A stretch of 64,000 nt of DNA, from the NCBI RefSeq assembly GCF_000585415.1, contig NZ_KK073876.1:1423810-1487809 (forward strand), read 5' to 3'. Position 1 is the first letter of the stretch. The number at the start of each line of letters is the position of its first letter. The notes below the pieces were generated by a model that did no database searches, was not told the DNA's origin, and worked only from the letters and a program-made list of their open reading frames with translations. Positions 25,904-33,727 of this stretch are shown here, piece after piece. The position numbers were made by a program, and so were the translations under genes. Origin of the DNA: Sphingomonas jaspsi DSM 18422 (GTDB lineage: Bacteria > Pseudomonadota > Alphaproteobacteria > Sphingomonadales > Sphingomonadaceae).

Positions 25904-26242
25904 ATGAACGAGATGACCCGACCCATGCTTCACCTGATGAAGAAGATCGAAGTGGTGGTCCAAGCCGCCGACATCAAACTGGTCGAAACCGTGCTGCGGG
26001 ACGCCGGCATCGCCGGCTGGACCATGATCCGCGATGTGGCCGGAATGGGCCACCATGGCTTCCACCAGGGACGCACCATCTTCAGTGACGAAAGCGGGTT
26101 GGTGATGTTCGTCGGGGTCGCCCCGGCCGACCATATACGCAACGCTGCCGACAACCTTCGCGACCTGTTTCACACCCGCGCCGGCGTGCTGTTCATGTCC
26201 GATGTCGAAGTCATCCGGTCGGACTATTTCGTCGCTGCCTGA
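25904..26242 (+). CDS. PII-like protein of the dab operon
   Basis: 112 residues. PII-type fold is suggested by the beta-alpha-beta start (KKIEVVVQAADIKLVETVLRDAGIAGWTMI), a T-loop-like region (GMGHHGFHQG), and the C-terminal DVEVIRSDYFV. It lacks the classical uridylylated Tyr context of GlnB (the T loop reads RDVAGMGHHGFHQGRTIF). PII-like proteins next to carbon transporters (CPII, SbtB types) bind adenine nucleotides and bicarbonate and regulate uptake. Ribosome site AAGGAG at about 25890. A carbon-sensing role is inferred from its place in the operon. Confidence 0.82.
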   Translation: MNEMTRPMLHLMKKIEVVVQAADIKLVETVLRDAGIAGWTMIRDVAGMGHHGFHQGRTIFSDESGLVMFVGVAPADHIRNAADNLRDLFHTRAGVLFMSDVEVIRSDYFVAA

Positions 26243-26253
26243 CGCCTGAAAAA

Positions 26254-26287
26254 AGTCGGGCGCGGCAAATACGCGCCGCGCCCGACT
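26254..26287 (-). terminator. Terminator of the autotransporter operon
   Basis: AGTCGGGCGCGG (26254-26265) pairs with CCGCGCCCGACT (26276-26287), a 12-bp stem. On the minus strand the stem is followed by a T run (the AAAAAA at 26249-26254 on the plus strand), so it ends the leftward transcript. It may also stop the dab operon as a rho-assisted hairpin. Confidence 0.8.
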
Positions 26288-26372
26288 GCCGAAGGTGGGG
26301 TGAACACCATCGGCTGGAGAGAAGGTTGGCCGGCGCGCTAGGTCAGAGGGGTCTCGCGCGCCGGCCGGCGGG

Positions 26373-29300
26373 TTAAAGGCCGAATGCCAACCCCACCCGC
26401 ACATTGATTGCTGCACGTCCCTCACGCTGTTCGCCGCCCAGTTCGCCGATAAAGCGCATGCCGGGGCCGCCGCCGATCGCGCGCAGGCGGGCAAGCCAGC
26501 CGCTTTCGCGATCTTCAGGGGTGAGGGTAAAATCGCTTCCACCGTTGAAATGCGCGACCGTATCGCCGAGCGCGCCGCCGACGATCTGACGGCGCCCGAA
26601 TTCGGCTTCCAGCGCGAAATAGCCGGAGTCCTTATACTCAGGTCCGAATTCCATCCCGACCGCCAGCAGCCCGTTCACGGCCAGCTCGTCGCTCTTGCGG
26701 CTATTGACCGTGAGGTCGAGCGCATCGCCGCCGCCGCTTTCATGGTGGCCCTTTTCGGTCAGCCGGTAATATTCGACCGTCGCGCCCGGACGGATGTAAA
26801 GGTTGCCGGTCCAGAACTGGTGCGACACGTTGCCCGTCGCTGACACCAGCGAGCCCTTCCATTTCGATTCCATCGTGCGCTCGACCAGCGTGCCGGTCGC
26901 ATCCGAACTGAAATAGCGCGTGCCGTCGAACGAGACATGCGACCAGCCGCCACGCACGCTGGCCTGGAAGCCGTCCTTGACGAAGCGCCAGTGGGCGGCG
27001 AGCCCGATCTGGTTGAGCCGCACTTCATTGTCGGTCGCCCGGTCGCCGTCCTTGCCGTAGATGTAATTGAGGCCAAGCCCGAAGCGACCCATGCCGGTCT
27101 TCAGTTCGGCACCCCCTGATGCGCCCCATCCGCCGACCTTGAATCCGGCCGTCGACCCCAGGTCCTTCGACGAACCCCAGGCGAACTGGCTGATCCAGTA
27201 ACCGACCTTGCCGTCCTGCTTGTACGGCGCCGACGGATCGGCCAGCACACGCGCGGCAGCGCGGTCGCCCGCGGTCGCTGCCTCGAACGTGCCGCCTGCG
27301 TGATCGGGCAGCATTTGCCGGACGTTGGCGATGAATTCGTCGCCGCTGCGGATGGCTAGGATGCTGTTGCCGATGGCATTGTCCTTGGCCAGCGCCGCAT
27401 AGATCGCCGGATAGGCGGCGGTTTCCGAGGCGTTGAGGCCAAGGTCGACGGCGCTCTTGCGGGCGATGGTGACGTTCAGCTGGTTTCCGGTCACCGCCAG
27501 CGTGCCCTTGTACAGGAACGGCAGCAGGTCGGTGTTGGTGGCAAGGTTGCCGGCGCCGGTCAGCGTTCCCGCGGTGAGCACGGTGTACGTGCCCTCGGCC
27601 TGCCCGATATTGACGACGCTAAGCTGCAGCTTCGAATTGGGATCGAAGTTGGCAGTTCCGGTGACAGTGAGCGCACTGGCGTTTCCGGCCGTCTTGTCGA
27701 GCGTGACGCCGAAGGTCCCGCCGCCGGTGACGTTGAGCGACGACACGGTTGCCGCCTTCACCAGGTTGAATTTGCCTCCCGACACGTTGACCGCAAGGCC
27801 CGCGCTGTTGGCGAGTTGCCCGGTGAACACCGACGTGCCGGCGATCGACAGGCTGTCGGTGCCGCCGCCGAAATCGGCGTTGCCGGTGAAGGTCGAGGTT
27901 CCGGCCAGCGAAAGCTGGTCGTTGCCGCTTCCGAAGCTGACGTTGCCTGCCGCCACGGTATCGCCCGAAAGAAGATAGCGGTTGTTGCCTCCGCCCATCG
28001 TGACATTGCCGGTCAGCTTGCCGTCGCCAAGGTCGAGCAGGTCGTTCCCGCTGCCGAACTTGACGTCGCCCGTGATGGTCGGTGCTGCGAAGGTCGCAGC
28101 GACGACCGTCTGGCGAATGGTGGCGCCCGTGGTGTTGGCTGACAGGTCGATCGCGACGTTCTTTCCAGCGCCGCCACCGGTGGCGCTGATCTGGCCACTG
28201 TTTTCGACCAGGGTAGTAGTGCCCGACCGATCGATGATGGCGATCGCGGTGCCGTTGCTGCCGCTGACGGTGGCGCCGATCTTGCCGCTGTTGCGGATCG
28301 TCGGCAGCGACGCGCCGGCGTCGATCGCCACGGCGGTCGCGACCGAATTGGCGGTGTTGCCGCTGCTCGCGCCGATTTCACCGGCATTGCGCAATTCGCC
28401 CGTGTTGGCGCCGCTGCCCAGGCGAATGGCCGTCGCCGCTCGGTCAAGCGACAGGGCCTGGACCTTGCCGTTGATGCCGACGCCGTTGGCGATGGTGACG
28501 CTGTTGCCCATGCCGCCGATCTGGATCGCATTGCCATCGACGCCGCTATAGACGCCGGTGCCGAGCACGCTGCCGTCGACGATCAGGCCGAAGGAGGTGG
28601 ACGTGCCCGGGACCGGGCCAAGCGTCACCGTCTGGCTGGTCGATCCGATGCGCAGGGCCGCGGCGGAGCCGTAGGAAGCGACCGCCGCGCTGCCTTCCTT
28701 GCTGTCGTCGATGCCGTCGCCGTCTTCGTCGTTGTTGGTCGGGCTGGTGTCTTTCGGCGGCACCGCCAGGATGACGCCCTGGGTGACATTGCCCTCGATC
28801 GAGATCGCCGGGCCACCCTGGAGCAGGTCGTCGGCGTCAAGCTTCGACGGATCGGCAGGTGCGGTGGTGTAGCGGTAGCCCGTGGCGGAGATCTTGCCCT
28901 GGATTACCATCGCCCCGGTAACGTCGCCGAGCGACTGGACGGCGATCGAATTCTGGCCCTGCGCGCTGATGTTGCCGGCCAGCCGGACTTTGCCGGTGAC
29001 ATCGTCGAGCGACACGCCGACGCTGTTGTTGCCGAGAACCGAGGTCGTACCGTCATGCGTGAAGTTGCCGGTCAGCGGGCCGCCAAGGACGATCCCGCCG
29101 CTGTTGTTGCCTTCGACGGTGATGGTGCCGGTGTTGACGATGTTGCCGGTGAATGCCCCCAGCGTATGGATGCCGAAGCGGCCCGACCCAAGCGCGAAAG
29201 GTCCGTCGAGATCGCCGTCATTGTCGGTATCGGTCGGTGTGTAGGGTTCGTCGACCTTGATCGTCCCGCTGTTGTTGATGCCGCTGGTGACCCCGGCATT

Positions 29301-29564
29301 GGCCAGGATGCCGGTTGCGCCGTTGATGTTGCTGATCGCGATCCCGCCCTGGTTCTGGACGACATGATTGGAATCGATCGTGACCGCGGTCGGGCTGGTG
29401 GCGGTGATCGTACCGGCCGAGGTGATGGTGATAGCGTCTGGATTGCCGGCATTGACGGTGCTGGTGCGGACCGGCGCGGTGGTGGCGGTCTGGATCTTGG
29501 TTTCGGCAAAGGCAGGTGCCGCGACTGCAACGGCGCAGGTCGAGGCAAGCAATAAACGGCGCAT
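26373..29564 (-). CDS. Autotransporter with outer membrane beta-barrel
   Basis: 1,063 residues. Signal peptide MRRLLLASTCAVAVAAPAFA, then a long Gly/Asn/Thr/Val-rich passenger of repeated short beta strands (for example GNVSFGSGNDQLSLAG, GNADFGGGTDSLSIAG), fitting a beta helix. The last 280 residues are an autotransporter barrel with alternating aromatic strands, ending in GLAFGL. Two acidic inserts, DTDNDGDLDG and NNDEDGDGIDDSKEG, look like calcium-binding loops. It is the last gene of the leftward operon headed by sigma, FecR and the TonB receptor, 69 bases after the receptor gene. Confidence 0.88.
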   Translation of the reverse strand: MRRLLLASTCAVAVAAPAFAETKIQTATTAPVRTSTVNAGNPDAITITSAGTITATSPTAVTIDSNHVVQNQGGIAISNINGATGILANAGVTSGINNSGTIKVDEPYTPTDTDNDGDLDGPFALGSGRFGIHTLGAFTGNIVNTGTITVEGNNSGGIVLGGPLTGNFTHDGTTSVLGNNSVGVSLDDVTGKVRLAGNISAQGQNSIAVQSLGDVTGAMVIQGKISATGYRYTTAPADPSKLDADDLLQGGPAISIEGNVTQGVILAVPPKDTSPTNNDEDGDGIDDSKEGSAAVASYGSAAALRIGSTSQTVTLGPVPGTSTSFGLIVDGSVLGTGVYSGVDGNAIQIGGMGNSVTIANGVGINGKVQALSLDRAATAIRLGSGANTGELRNAGEIGASSGNTANSVATAVAIDAGASLPTIRNSGKIGATVSGSNGTAIAIIDRSGTTTLVENSGQISATGGGAGKNVAIDLSANTTGATIRQTVVAATFAAPTITGDVKFGSGNDLLDLGDGKLTGNVTMGGGNNRYLLSGDTVAAGNVSFGSGNDQLSLAGTSTFTGNADFGGGTDSLSIAGTSVFTGQLANSAGLAVNVSGGKFNLVKAATVSSLNVTGGGTFGVTLDKTAGNASALTVTGTANFDPNSKLQLSVVNIGQAEGTYTVLTAGTLTGAGNLATNTDLLPFLYKGTLAVTGNQLNVTIARKSAVDLGLNASETAAYPAIYAALAKDNAIGNSILAIRSGDEFIANVRQMLPDHAGGTFEAATAGDRAAARVLADPSAPYKQDGKVGYWISQFAWGSSKDLGSTAGFKVGGWGASGGAELKTGMGRFGLGLNYIYGKDGDRATDNEVRLNQIGLAAHWRFVKDGFQASVRGGWSHVSFDGTRYFSSDATGTLVERTMESKWKGSLVSATGNVSHQFWTGNLYIRPGATVEYYRLTEKGHHESGGGDALDLTVNSRKSDELAVNGLLAVGMEFGPEYKDSGYFALEAEFGRRQIVGGALGDTVAHFNGGSDFTLTPEDRESGWLARLRAIGGGPGMRFIGELGGEQREGRAAINVRVGLAFGL

Positions 29565-29633
29565 GTAGGTCCCTTTTTGACTGGCGTTCAGCCAATCAGA
29601 CGGAGCCCTTCGCCGTCGGCCTTGGAATTATTT

Positions 29634-32024
29634 TTAAAAGCCCCAGTCGAGCCCGATGCGCACGGTGCGCGGGCGCAGCGGGGTCAGCTGGTTCGTATCG
29701 TCGAGCATCGGCGCCCCGAAGGCGAAGCGATTGCCGACCGAATCGGTAAGGTTGGTGACCGAAAGCGACAGCGCACGGTTGCCGTCCTTCACGCGGACCA
29801 GCAGGCCGCTGTCGAAATAATCGCCCTGCCGCTCGCCAAGTCGCGGGCCTACGCCGAGGCGCGAATGGCCGACGTAGCGGGCGTAGAGGTTGGCCGTGAG
29901 CTCGCGGCCCTTGGCCAGCGGCTGGACCCAGTCAAGGCCGACGCGGCCGATGATCCGCGCGATGTTGGGAATGCGCATCGTCTCACCGGGACGCAGCATG
30001 CCATTTCCGGCCGCGATCGAGGCCGCGGCGATGATCGACTGGAAGGCCAGGCTGGGATTGGTGATCTTGCCGTCGTTCCACGCCGCGCCCGCCTCGATCC
30101 GCCATCCGGGGGCAAATTTCCACCCGCCGTTGAGGCTCAGCGACCAGATGCGCCCGTCGCCGATATTGTCGGTTAGCGGCAGGCCCGACGGATCGAGATA
30201 ATCCGCCTGGATGTCGTTCCAGCGGGTTCGGGTGACGCTTCCGGTCAGGTCGACCCGGTCGCTGCGCGGCTTCCCGAAGCGGAAGCCCGCCTCGGCACTG
30301 GCGAGCAGGTCATGCCGGTAGAAGCGCACGTCGCTGGCCGAAATCGACAAGCCGCCGGGACGAAAGCCTTGCTGGTAGCGGGCATAAAGCGTCAGCCCGT
30401 CGAACGGCCGCGCAACCAGTGACGCGGAGGGCAGCAGCCGCCTTTCCGTTCGTTCGGGATCGACCGACGCGACCTTGGCGAACAGGGTAGGGGCGATGTG
30501 CTCGCCCGATCCGTGAAGGCGCGAAATGGTGTAACGACCACCCAGCGACGCTTCGATGCGATCGGTCAGCGCGACACCGACCTCACCATAAAGCGTCGTC
30601 TCGGACAGGCGGTTGGTGACCCCCGAAAGGTCGGTTTCGATGCCCTCTTCGGTGATCGATCGATCGACGGTGTAGCGATTTTCGATGAGGCTGACCCCGG
30701 CCAGCCAGCTCCAGCCATCGCGCATCGGGCGCCACAGGCGGGTTTCGCTGCTGAACTGCCGGGCTTCGCTGCGCTGGTCGAGTGCGCGGATCCTGCCGTC
30801 GGCCGAAGCGTCGAACCGCTCATGCACGTCCTGCCGCGTCATGCCCGTGGTCGAGCGGAACCGCAGCGGTCCATCGTCCTTGCGCGCGACAAGGCTGCCG
30901 AGGGCGAATTGCGAATCGAACGGCTGGCGGATCAGGCTCCTGCGGCCCAGCCCGTCATCGACGTCATCGGCATATTGGCTGTCGCGGCCGTGGATCCGCT
31001 GGGCGGCGCCGGTCAGGTCGACCGACCAGCCGGGGGCAAGCTCTGCCGATACGATCGCGCGCCCGCCATCGACGCGCACCCGGTTTATGTCATTCTGGCG
31101 AGTCTGGACATTGTCGACATAGCCGCCGTCGATCGCATGGTATCCGGTGACGCGGATCGCCGCATCCTCGGCCAGCGGCAGGTTCAGCGTTGCGGCCAGA
31201 TCGTAGCTGGCATCGCCATGCTGGGTGGCGGACGCGCCGGCGCTGGCGATCACCTCGCTCGCCTTGGAATTGGGCATGGTTGGCCGCAGCAGGACGATTC
31301 CGCCAAGCGCACCCGCCCCATAGAGCGTGCCCTGCGGACCTTCGAGAATTTCGACCGTGTCCATGTCGACCATTCGAAGGTCGGGATCGGGGCCGCTGTA
31401 GCCGGTGCGCATGTCGCCGAAATATTGGCCGACTGGCGATTGGGTCGGCCCGCTGAAACTGGAATCCGCAATGCCGCGGATGAACAGCTTGTTGCGCCCG
31501 GCGCCGAGGTGGGTCGATGAAACGCCGACGGTGCGCGCTTCGATCGCCTCGGTCCCGACCGCGCCGCGGCCGCTGAACTCACTGCCGCGAATGCGGGTCC
31601 ACTGACCGGCGAAGTGCTGCAGCGTGGTGTCGCGCTTGCTCGCCGTGACGACGATGTCGACCGGCTTGTCCGGTGCCTCGACGATCGGCGCGATCGGGGC
31701 CATGTCGCGCGATGCAACCCGCACCACCTTGGCTTTGGGCGGCGCACGGCGGGGCGACAGGATAAAGGCGGTGTTGCTGATCGACTGCAGCTCCAGCCCG
31801 GCGGAATCGGCCAGCTGGCGCAGCGCGGCTTGCGGGGTAAGGTTTCCGCGCACCGGCCTCGCCGGGCGCGACGTCACGTCGCCTTTCAGCGAAACGCTGA
31901 CCCGGGTCTGCTTTCCGATCGCGAGCGCTACCGCCCCGACCGTTGCCCCGCGGGCATCGACCGGCTGCGCCGCTGCAGCGGCGAGAGCGGAAGAGGGCAG
32001 GGCGGCGACAGCCAGCCCGACCAT
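29634..32024 (-). CDS. TonB-dependent receptor with STN signalling domain
   Basis: 796 residues from ATG 32024. Signal peptide (VGLAVAALPSSALA), then an STN domain (VGAVALAIGKQTRVSV...TPQAALRQLADSAGLEL), a plug (VDIVVTASKRDTTLQHF...VEILEGPQGTLYGAGALGG), and a barrel ending IGLDWGF. Outer membrane importer and signal input for FecR; the substrate is unknown. In-frame sequence upstream of the ATG up to a TAA contains ATT 32034-32036, which has a well-spaced AAGGAGG, gives MRSLMVGLAV..., and so restores a basic residue to the signal peptide. The ATG itself lacks a well-placed ribosome site. Confidence 0.93.
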   Translation of the reverse strand: MVGLAVAALPSSALAAAAAQPVDARGATVGAVALAIGKQTRVSVSLKGDVTSRPARPVRGNLTPQAALRQLADSAGLELQSISNTAFILSPRRAPPKAKVVRVASRDMAPIAPIVEAPDKPVDIVVTASKRDTTLQHFAGQWTRIRGSEFSGRGAVGTEAIEARTVGVSSTHLGAGRNKLFIRGIADSSFSGPTQSPVGQYFGDMRTGYSGPDPDLRMVDMDTVEILEGPQGTLYGAGALGGIVLLRPTMPNSKASEVIASAGASATQHGDASYDLAATLNLPLAEDAAIRVTGYHAIDGGYVDNVQTRQNDINRVRVDGGRAIVSAELAPGWSVDLTGAAQRIHGRDSQYADDVDDGLGRRSLIRQPFDSQFALGSLVARKDDGPLRFRSTTGMTRQDVHERFDASADGRIRALDQRSEARQFSSETRLWRPMRDGWSWLAGVSLIENRYTVDRSITEEGIETDLSGVTNRLSETTLYGEVGVALTDRIEASLGGRYTISRLHGSGEHIAPTLFAKVASVDPERTERRLLPSASLVARPFDGLTLYARYQQGFRPGGLSISASDVRFYRHDLLASAEAGFRFGKPRSDRVDLTGSVTRTRWNDIQADYLDPSGLPLTDNIGDGRIWSLSLNGGWKFAPGWRIEAGAAWNDGKITNPSLAFQSIIAAASIAAGNGMLRPGETMRIPNIARIIGRVGLDWVQPLAKGRELTANLYARYVGHSRLGVGPRLGERQGDYFDSGLLVRVKDGNRALSLSVTNLTDSVGNRFAFGAPMLDDTNQLTPLRPRTVRIGLDWGF

Positions 32025-32038
32025 TAGCGAACGAATTG

Positions 32039-32968
32039 CTAGCCCCCCTCCTTAAATTTCCATTCGCCCCCGGCCCGTTCGATCCGGACCCCCAGAAGAG
32101 GGCCGAGCGATGCGGGATCCTTGCGAATTTGATCGATCGACAGCGTACCGCTGAAGCGACGCCGCGCCATAGCGTCACTCGTTGAAAGGGCCAACCCTGT
32201 CGACCGATGAAGGTCGGCGGCCACTTGCTCCAGGCTTGCGTCGACATAGGTCAACTGACCCGTCGTCCATGCGCCAGCGTCGGCGGTGGACGACGCGACG
32301 GCCTTCAGTTGCCGCACGCCGTCGGCAGCCTCAAGCATCTCGCCCGCCTTGACGGTGACCTTTGCGCCCTTGGGGTCGGCCATCACCGAGCCCTGCTGGA
32401 CCAGCAGACGGGTCTGGCGGCCATCGCGAGCGACCTCGAAGATGGTCCCGATATCGACGAACTGCAGGTCGCCGGCGCTGACCTCGACATGTTTCTTGCT
32501 GGCGATCTTCAACAGCAACTGTCCCTTTTCCAGCGCCACGTCGCGTCGGCCAAGGCCACTCAACTCTACGCTTGTGTCGCCGTTAAGGATCAACTGGTCG
32601 CCGTCGCCGAGCGCGATCGTCCGTGTTTCGCCTGCCGCCGTCGCATAATGGTCGGCGGTGAAGGCGGGTGCGAAGACGAAGGCGCCGGCCGCCGCCATCG
32701 CCGCGAACGAGGCGGCGACCGCCCATCGCGCGGCAGGATAGCGTCGTGGGGCAGAGGGAGACGTCGCAGGCGCGACAGCGGGCGCCGCCTCGGCCAGCAA
32801 ATCGTCCATGTCATGCAGGTCGCCGGCAGCCGCATGGTAGGCGTCGGCATGCGCGGGGCTACGCTCGAGCCAGTCGGTGAAGGCGTCCCAGCCGTCGAAG
32901 GCGGGATCGCCGGTTTTCACCAGCCAGTCGAGCGCTTCTTCGCGCAGCGGGCGTTGGTCGGGGATCAT
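32039..32968 (-). CDS. FecR-like anti-sigma / sigma regulator
   Basis: 309 residues. N-terminal DUF4880-type anti-sigma part (REEALDWLVKTGDPAFDGWDAFTDWLERSPAHADAY), one membrane helix (ARWAVAASFAAMAAAGAFVFAPAF), then a periplasmic FecR domain (TIALGDGDQLILNGDTSVEL... LRVR-type) and a small C-terminal STN-like part. It transfers the signal from the receptor to the sigma factor. ATG 32968 was chosen for GATGAGG just upstream; an ATG at 33007 is in frame and would overlap the sigma gene. Confidence 0.9.
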   Translation of the reverse strand: MIPDQRPLREEALDWLVKTGDPAFDGWDAFTDWLERSPAHADAYHAAAGDLHDMDDLLAEAAPAVAPATSPSAPRRYPAARWAVAASFAAMAAAGAFVFAPAFTADHYATAAGETRTIALGDGDQLILNGDTSVELSGLGRRDVALEKGQLLLKIASKKHVEVSAGDLQFVDIGTIFEVARDGRQTRLLVQQGSVMADPKGAKVTVKAGEMLEAADGVRQLKAVASSTADAGAWTTGQLTYVDASLEQVAADLHRSTGLALSTSDAMARRRFSGTLSIDQIRKDPASLGPLLGVRIERAGGEWKFKEGG

Positions 32969-32996
32969 TGCGGCCTCATCACCTGCCAAGACGGAG

Positions 32997-33521
32997 TCAT
33001 GACGCATCCCCCTTATTCCAGCGCACCCTGAGGTCCGACAGCAGGCGGTAGGCCTGCCGCAAGTCGCTTTCGACGGTGCTGATGCTGACCCCGAGTTCGG
33101 CCGCCAATTCACGCTGGGACTTGCCCTCGACCCGGTGGCCGATGAGGATCCTGCGCGCCCGCTCGCCAAGATTTGCCAGTTCTGCCGCGAGGTCGTCGAC
33201 CCGCTGCCGGGCGTCGATGGCCTGGTCGGGACGCACCTGATGGTCGACGGCTTCCGCAAAGCGATCGTTGGCGTCAGCCCAGGCGGCGTCGCGTTTCAGG
33301 GACTGCTGGCGGGCGCGGCGCCAGTCGATCATCAGGTTGGTAGCAGTTCGGTAGATATAGCTTAACGGCGATGCCACAGGCCGGTTCGCGGCCTCAAGGC
33401 GGATGGCCAGTTCCTGAATCAAATCCTCCGCCTCCTCGCCGGCCCCGTGGGCGGCGAAATATCGCACCAGCCGGGCGCGATTGGCCTCTAGGACGGTCAG
33501 GAGTCCCCCCGGACTGTTCAC
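32997..33521 (-). CDS. ECF sigma factor (FecI-like)
   Basis: 174 residues from GTG 33521, preceded by GGAGAAGG with eight-base spacing. Region 2 (EEAEDLIQELAIRLEAANR... YIYRTATNLMIDWRRARQ) and region 4 (LANLGERARRILIGHRVEGKSQRELAAELGVSISTVE) are both clear. It directs RNA polymerase to its own operon or to receptor genes when FecR signals. It is the first gene of the leftward sigma-FecR-receptor-autotransporter operon. Confidence 0.9.
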   Translation of the reverse strand: MNSPGGLLTVLEANRARLVRYFAAHGAGEEAEDLIQELAIRLEAANRPVASPLSYIYRTATNLMIDWRRARQQSLKRDAAWADANDRFAEAVDHQVRPDQAIDARQRVDDLAAELANLGERARRILIGHRVEGKSQRELAAELGVSISTVESDLRQAYRLLSDLRVRWNKGDAS

Positions 33522-33565
33522 AAAGTCGGCCTTCTCCCAGCCGGACCATTCCGGCGATACGATCG

Positions 33566-33577
33566 GCACGATCGTGC
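33566..33577. promoter_or_regulatory. Palindrome upstream of the sigma gene
   Basis: GCACGATCGTGC is a perfect 12-base palindrome 45 bases upstream of the sigma GTG, flanked by CGATCG on both sides with one-base offset. It might be an operator. The bases around it are rich in CGATCG by chance in such genomes, so support is weak. Confidence 0.25.
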
Positions 33578-33669
33578 GATCGCGTTGGCGCACCGCCTGA
33601 TATTGGCGAGGCCATGCCAGCGTCAAGGCGCAGGGCAGGGGGAAAAGACGGGCAGGTTGAAACGGAAGA

Positions 33670-33697
33670 CGGCGGCCCCTCAAGGAAGCCGCCGCCC
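33670..33697 (-). terminator. Weak hairpin after cpaF
   Basis: CGGCGGC and GCCGCCG pair across about 13 bases downstream of the cpaF stop. There is no T run on the minus strand. It may be a terminator for cpaF or just a GC-rich inverted repeat. Confidence 0.3.
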
Positions 33698-33727
33698 GGT
33701 AACCCTTAATCGCTTGGTGCGATGCCC

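Noticed and set aside
24554..26542. Long minus-strand frame opposite dabA and the PII-like gene
   Set aside because: DabA zinc site and the PII fold on the plus strand leave no doubt; the antisense frame shows no domain.
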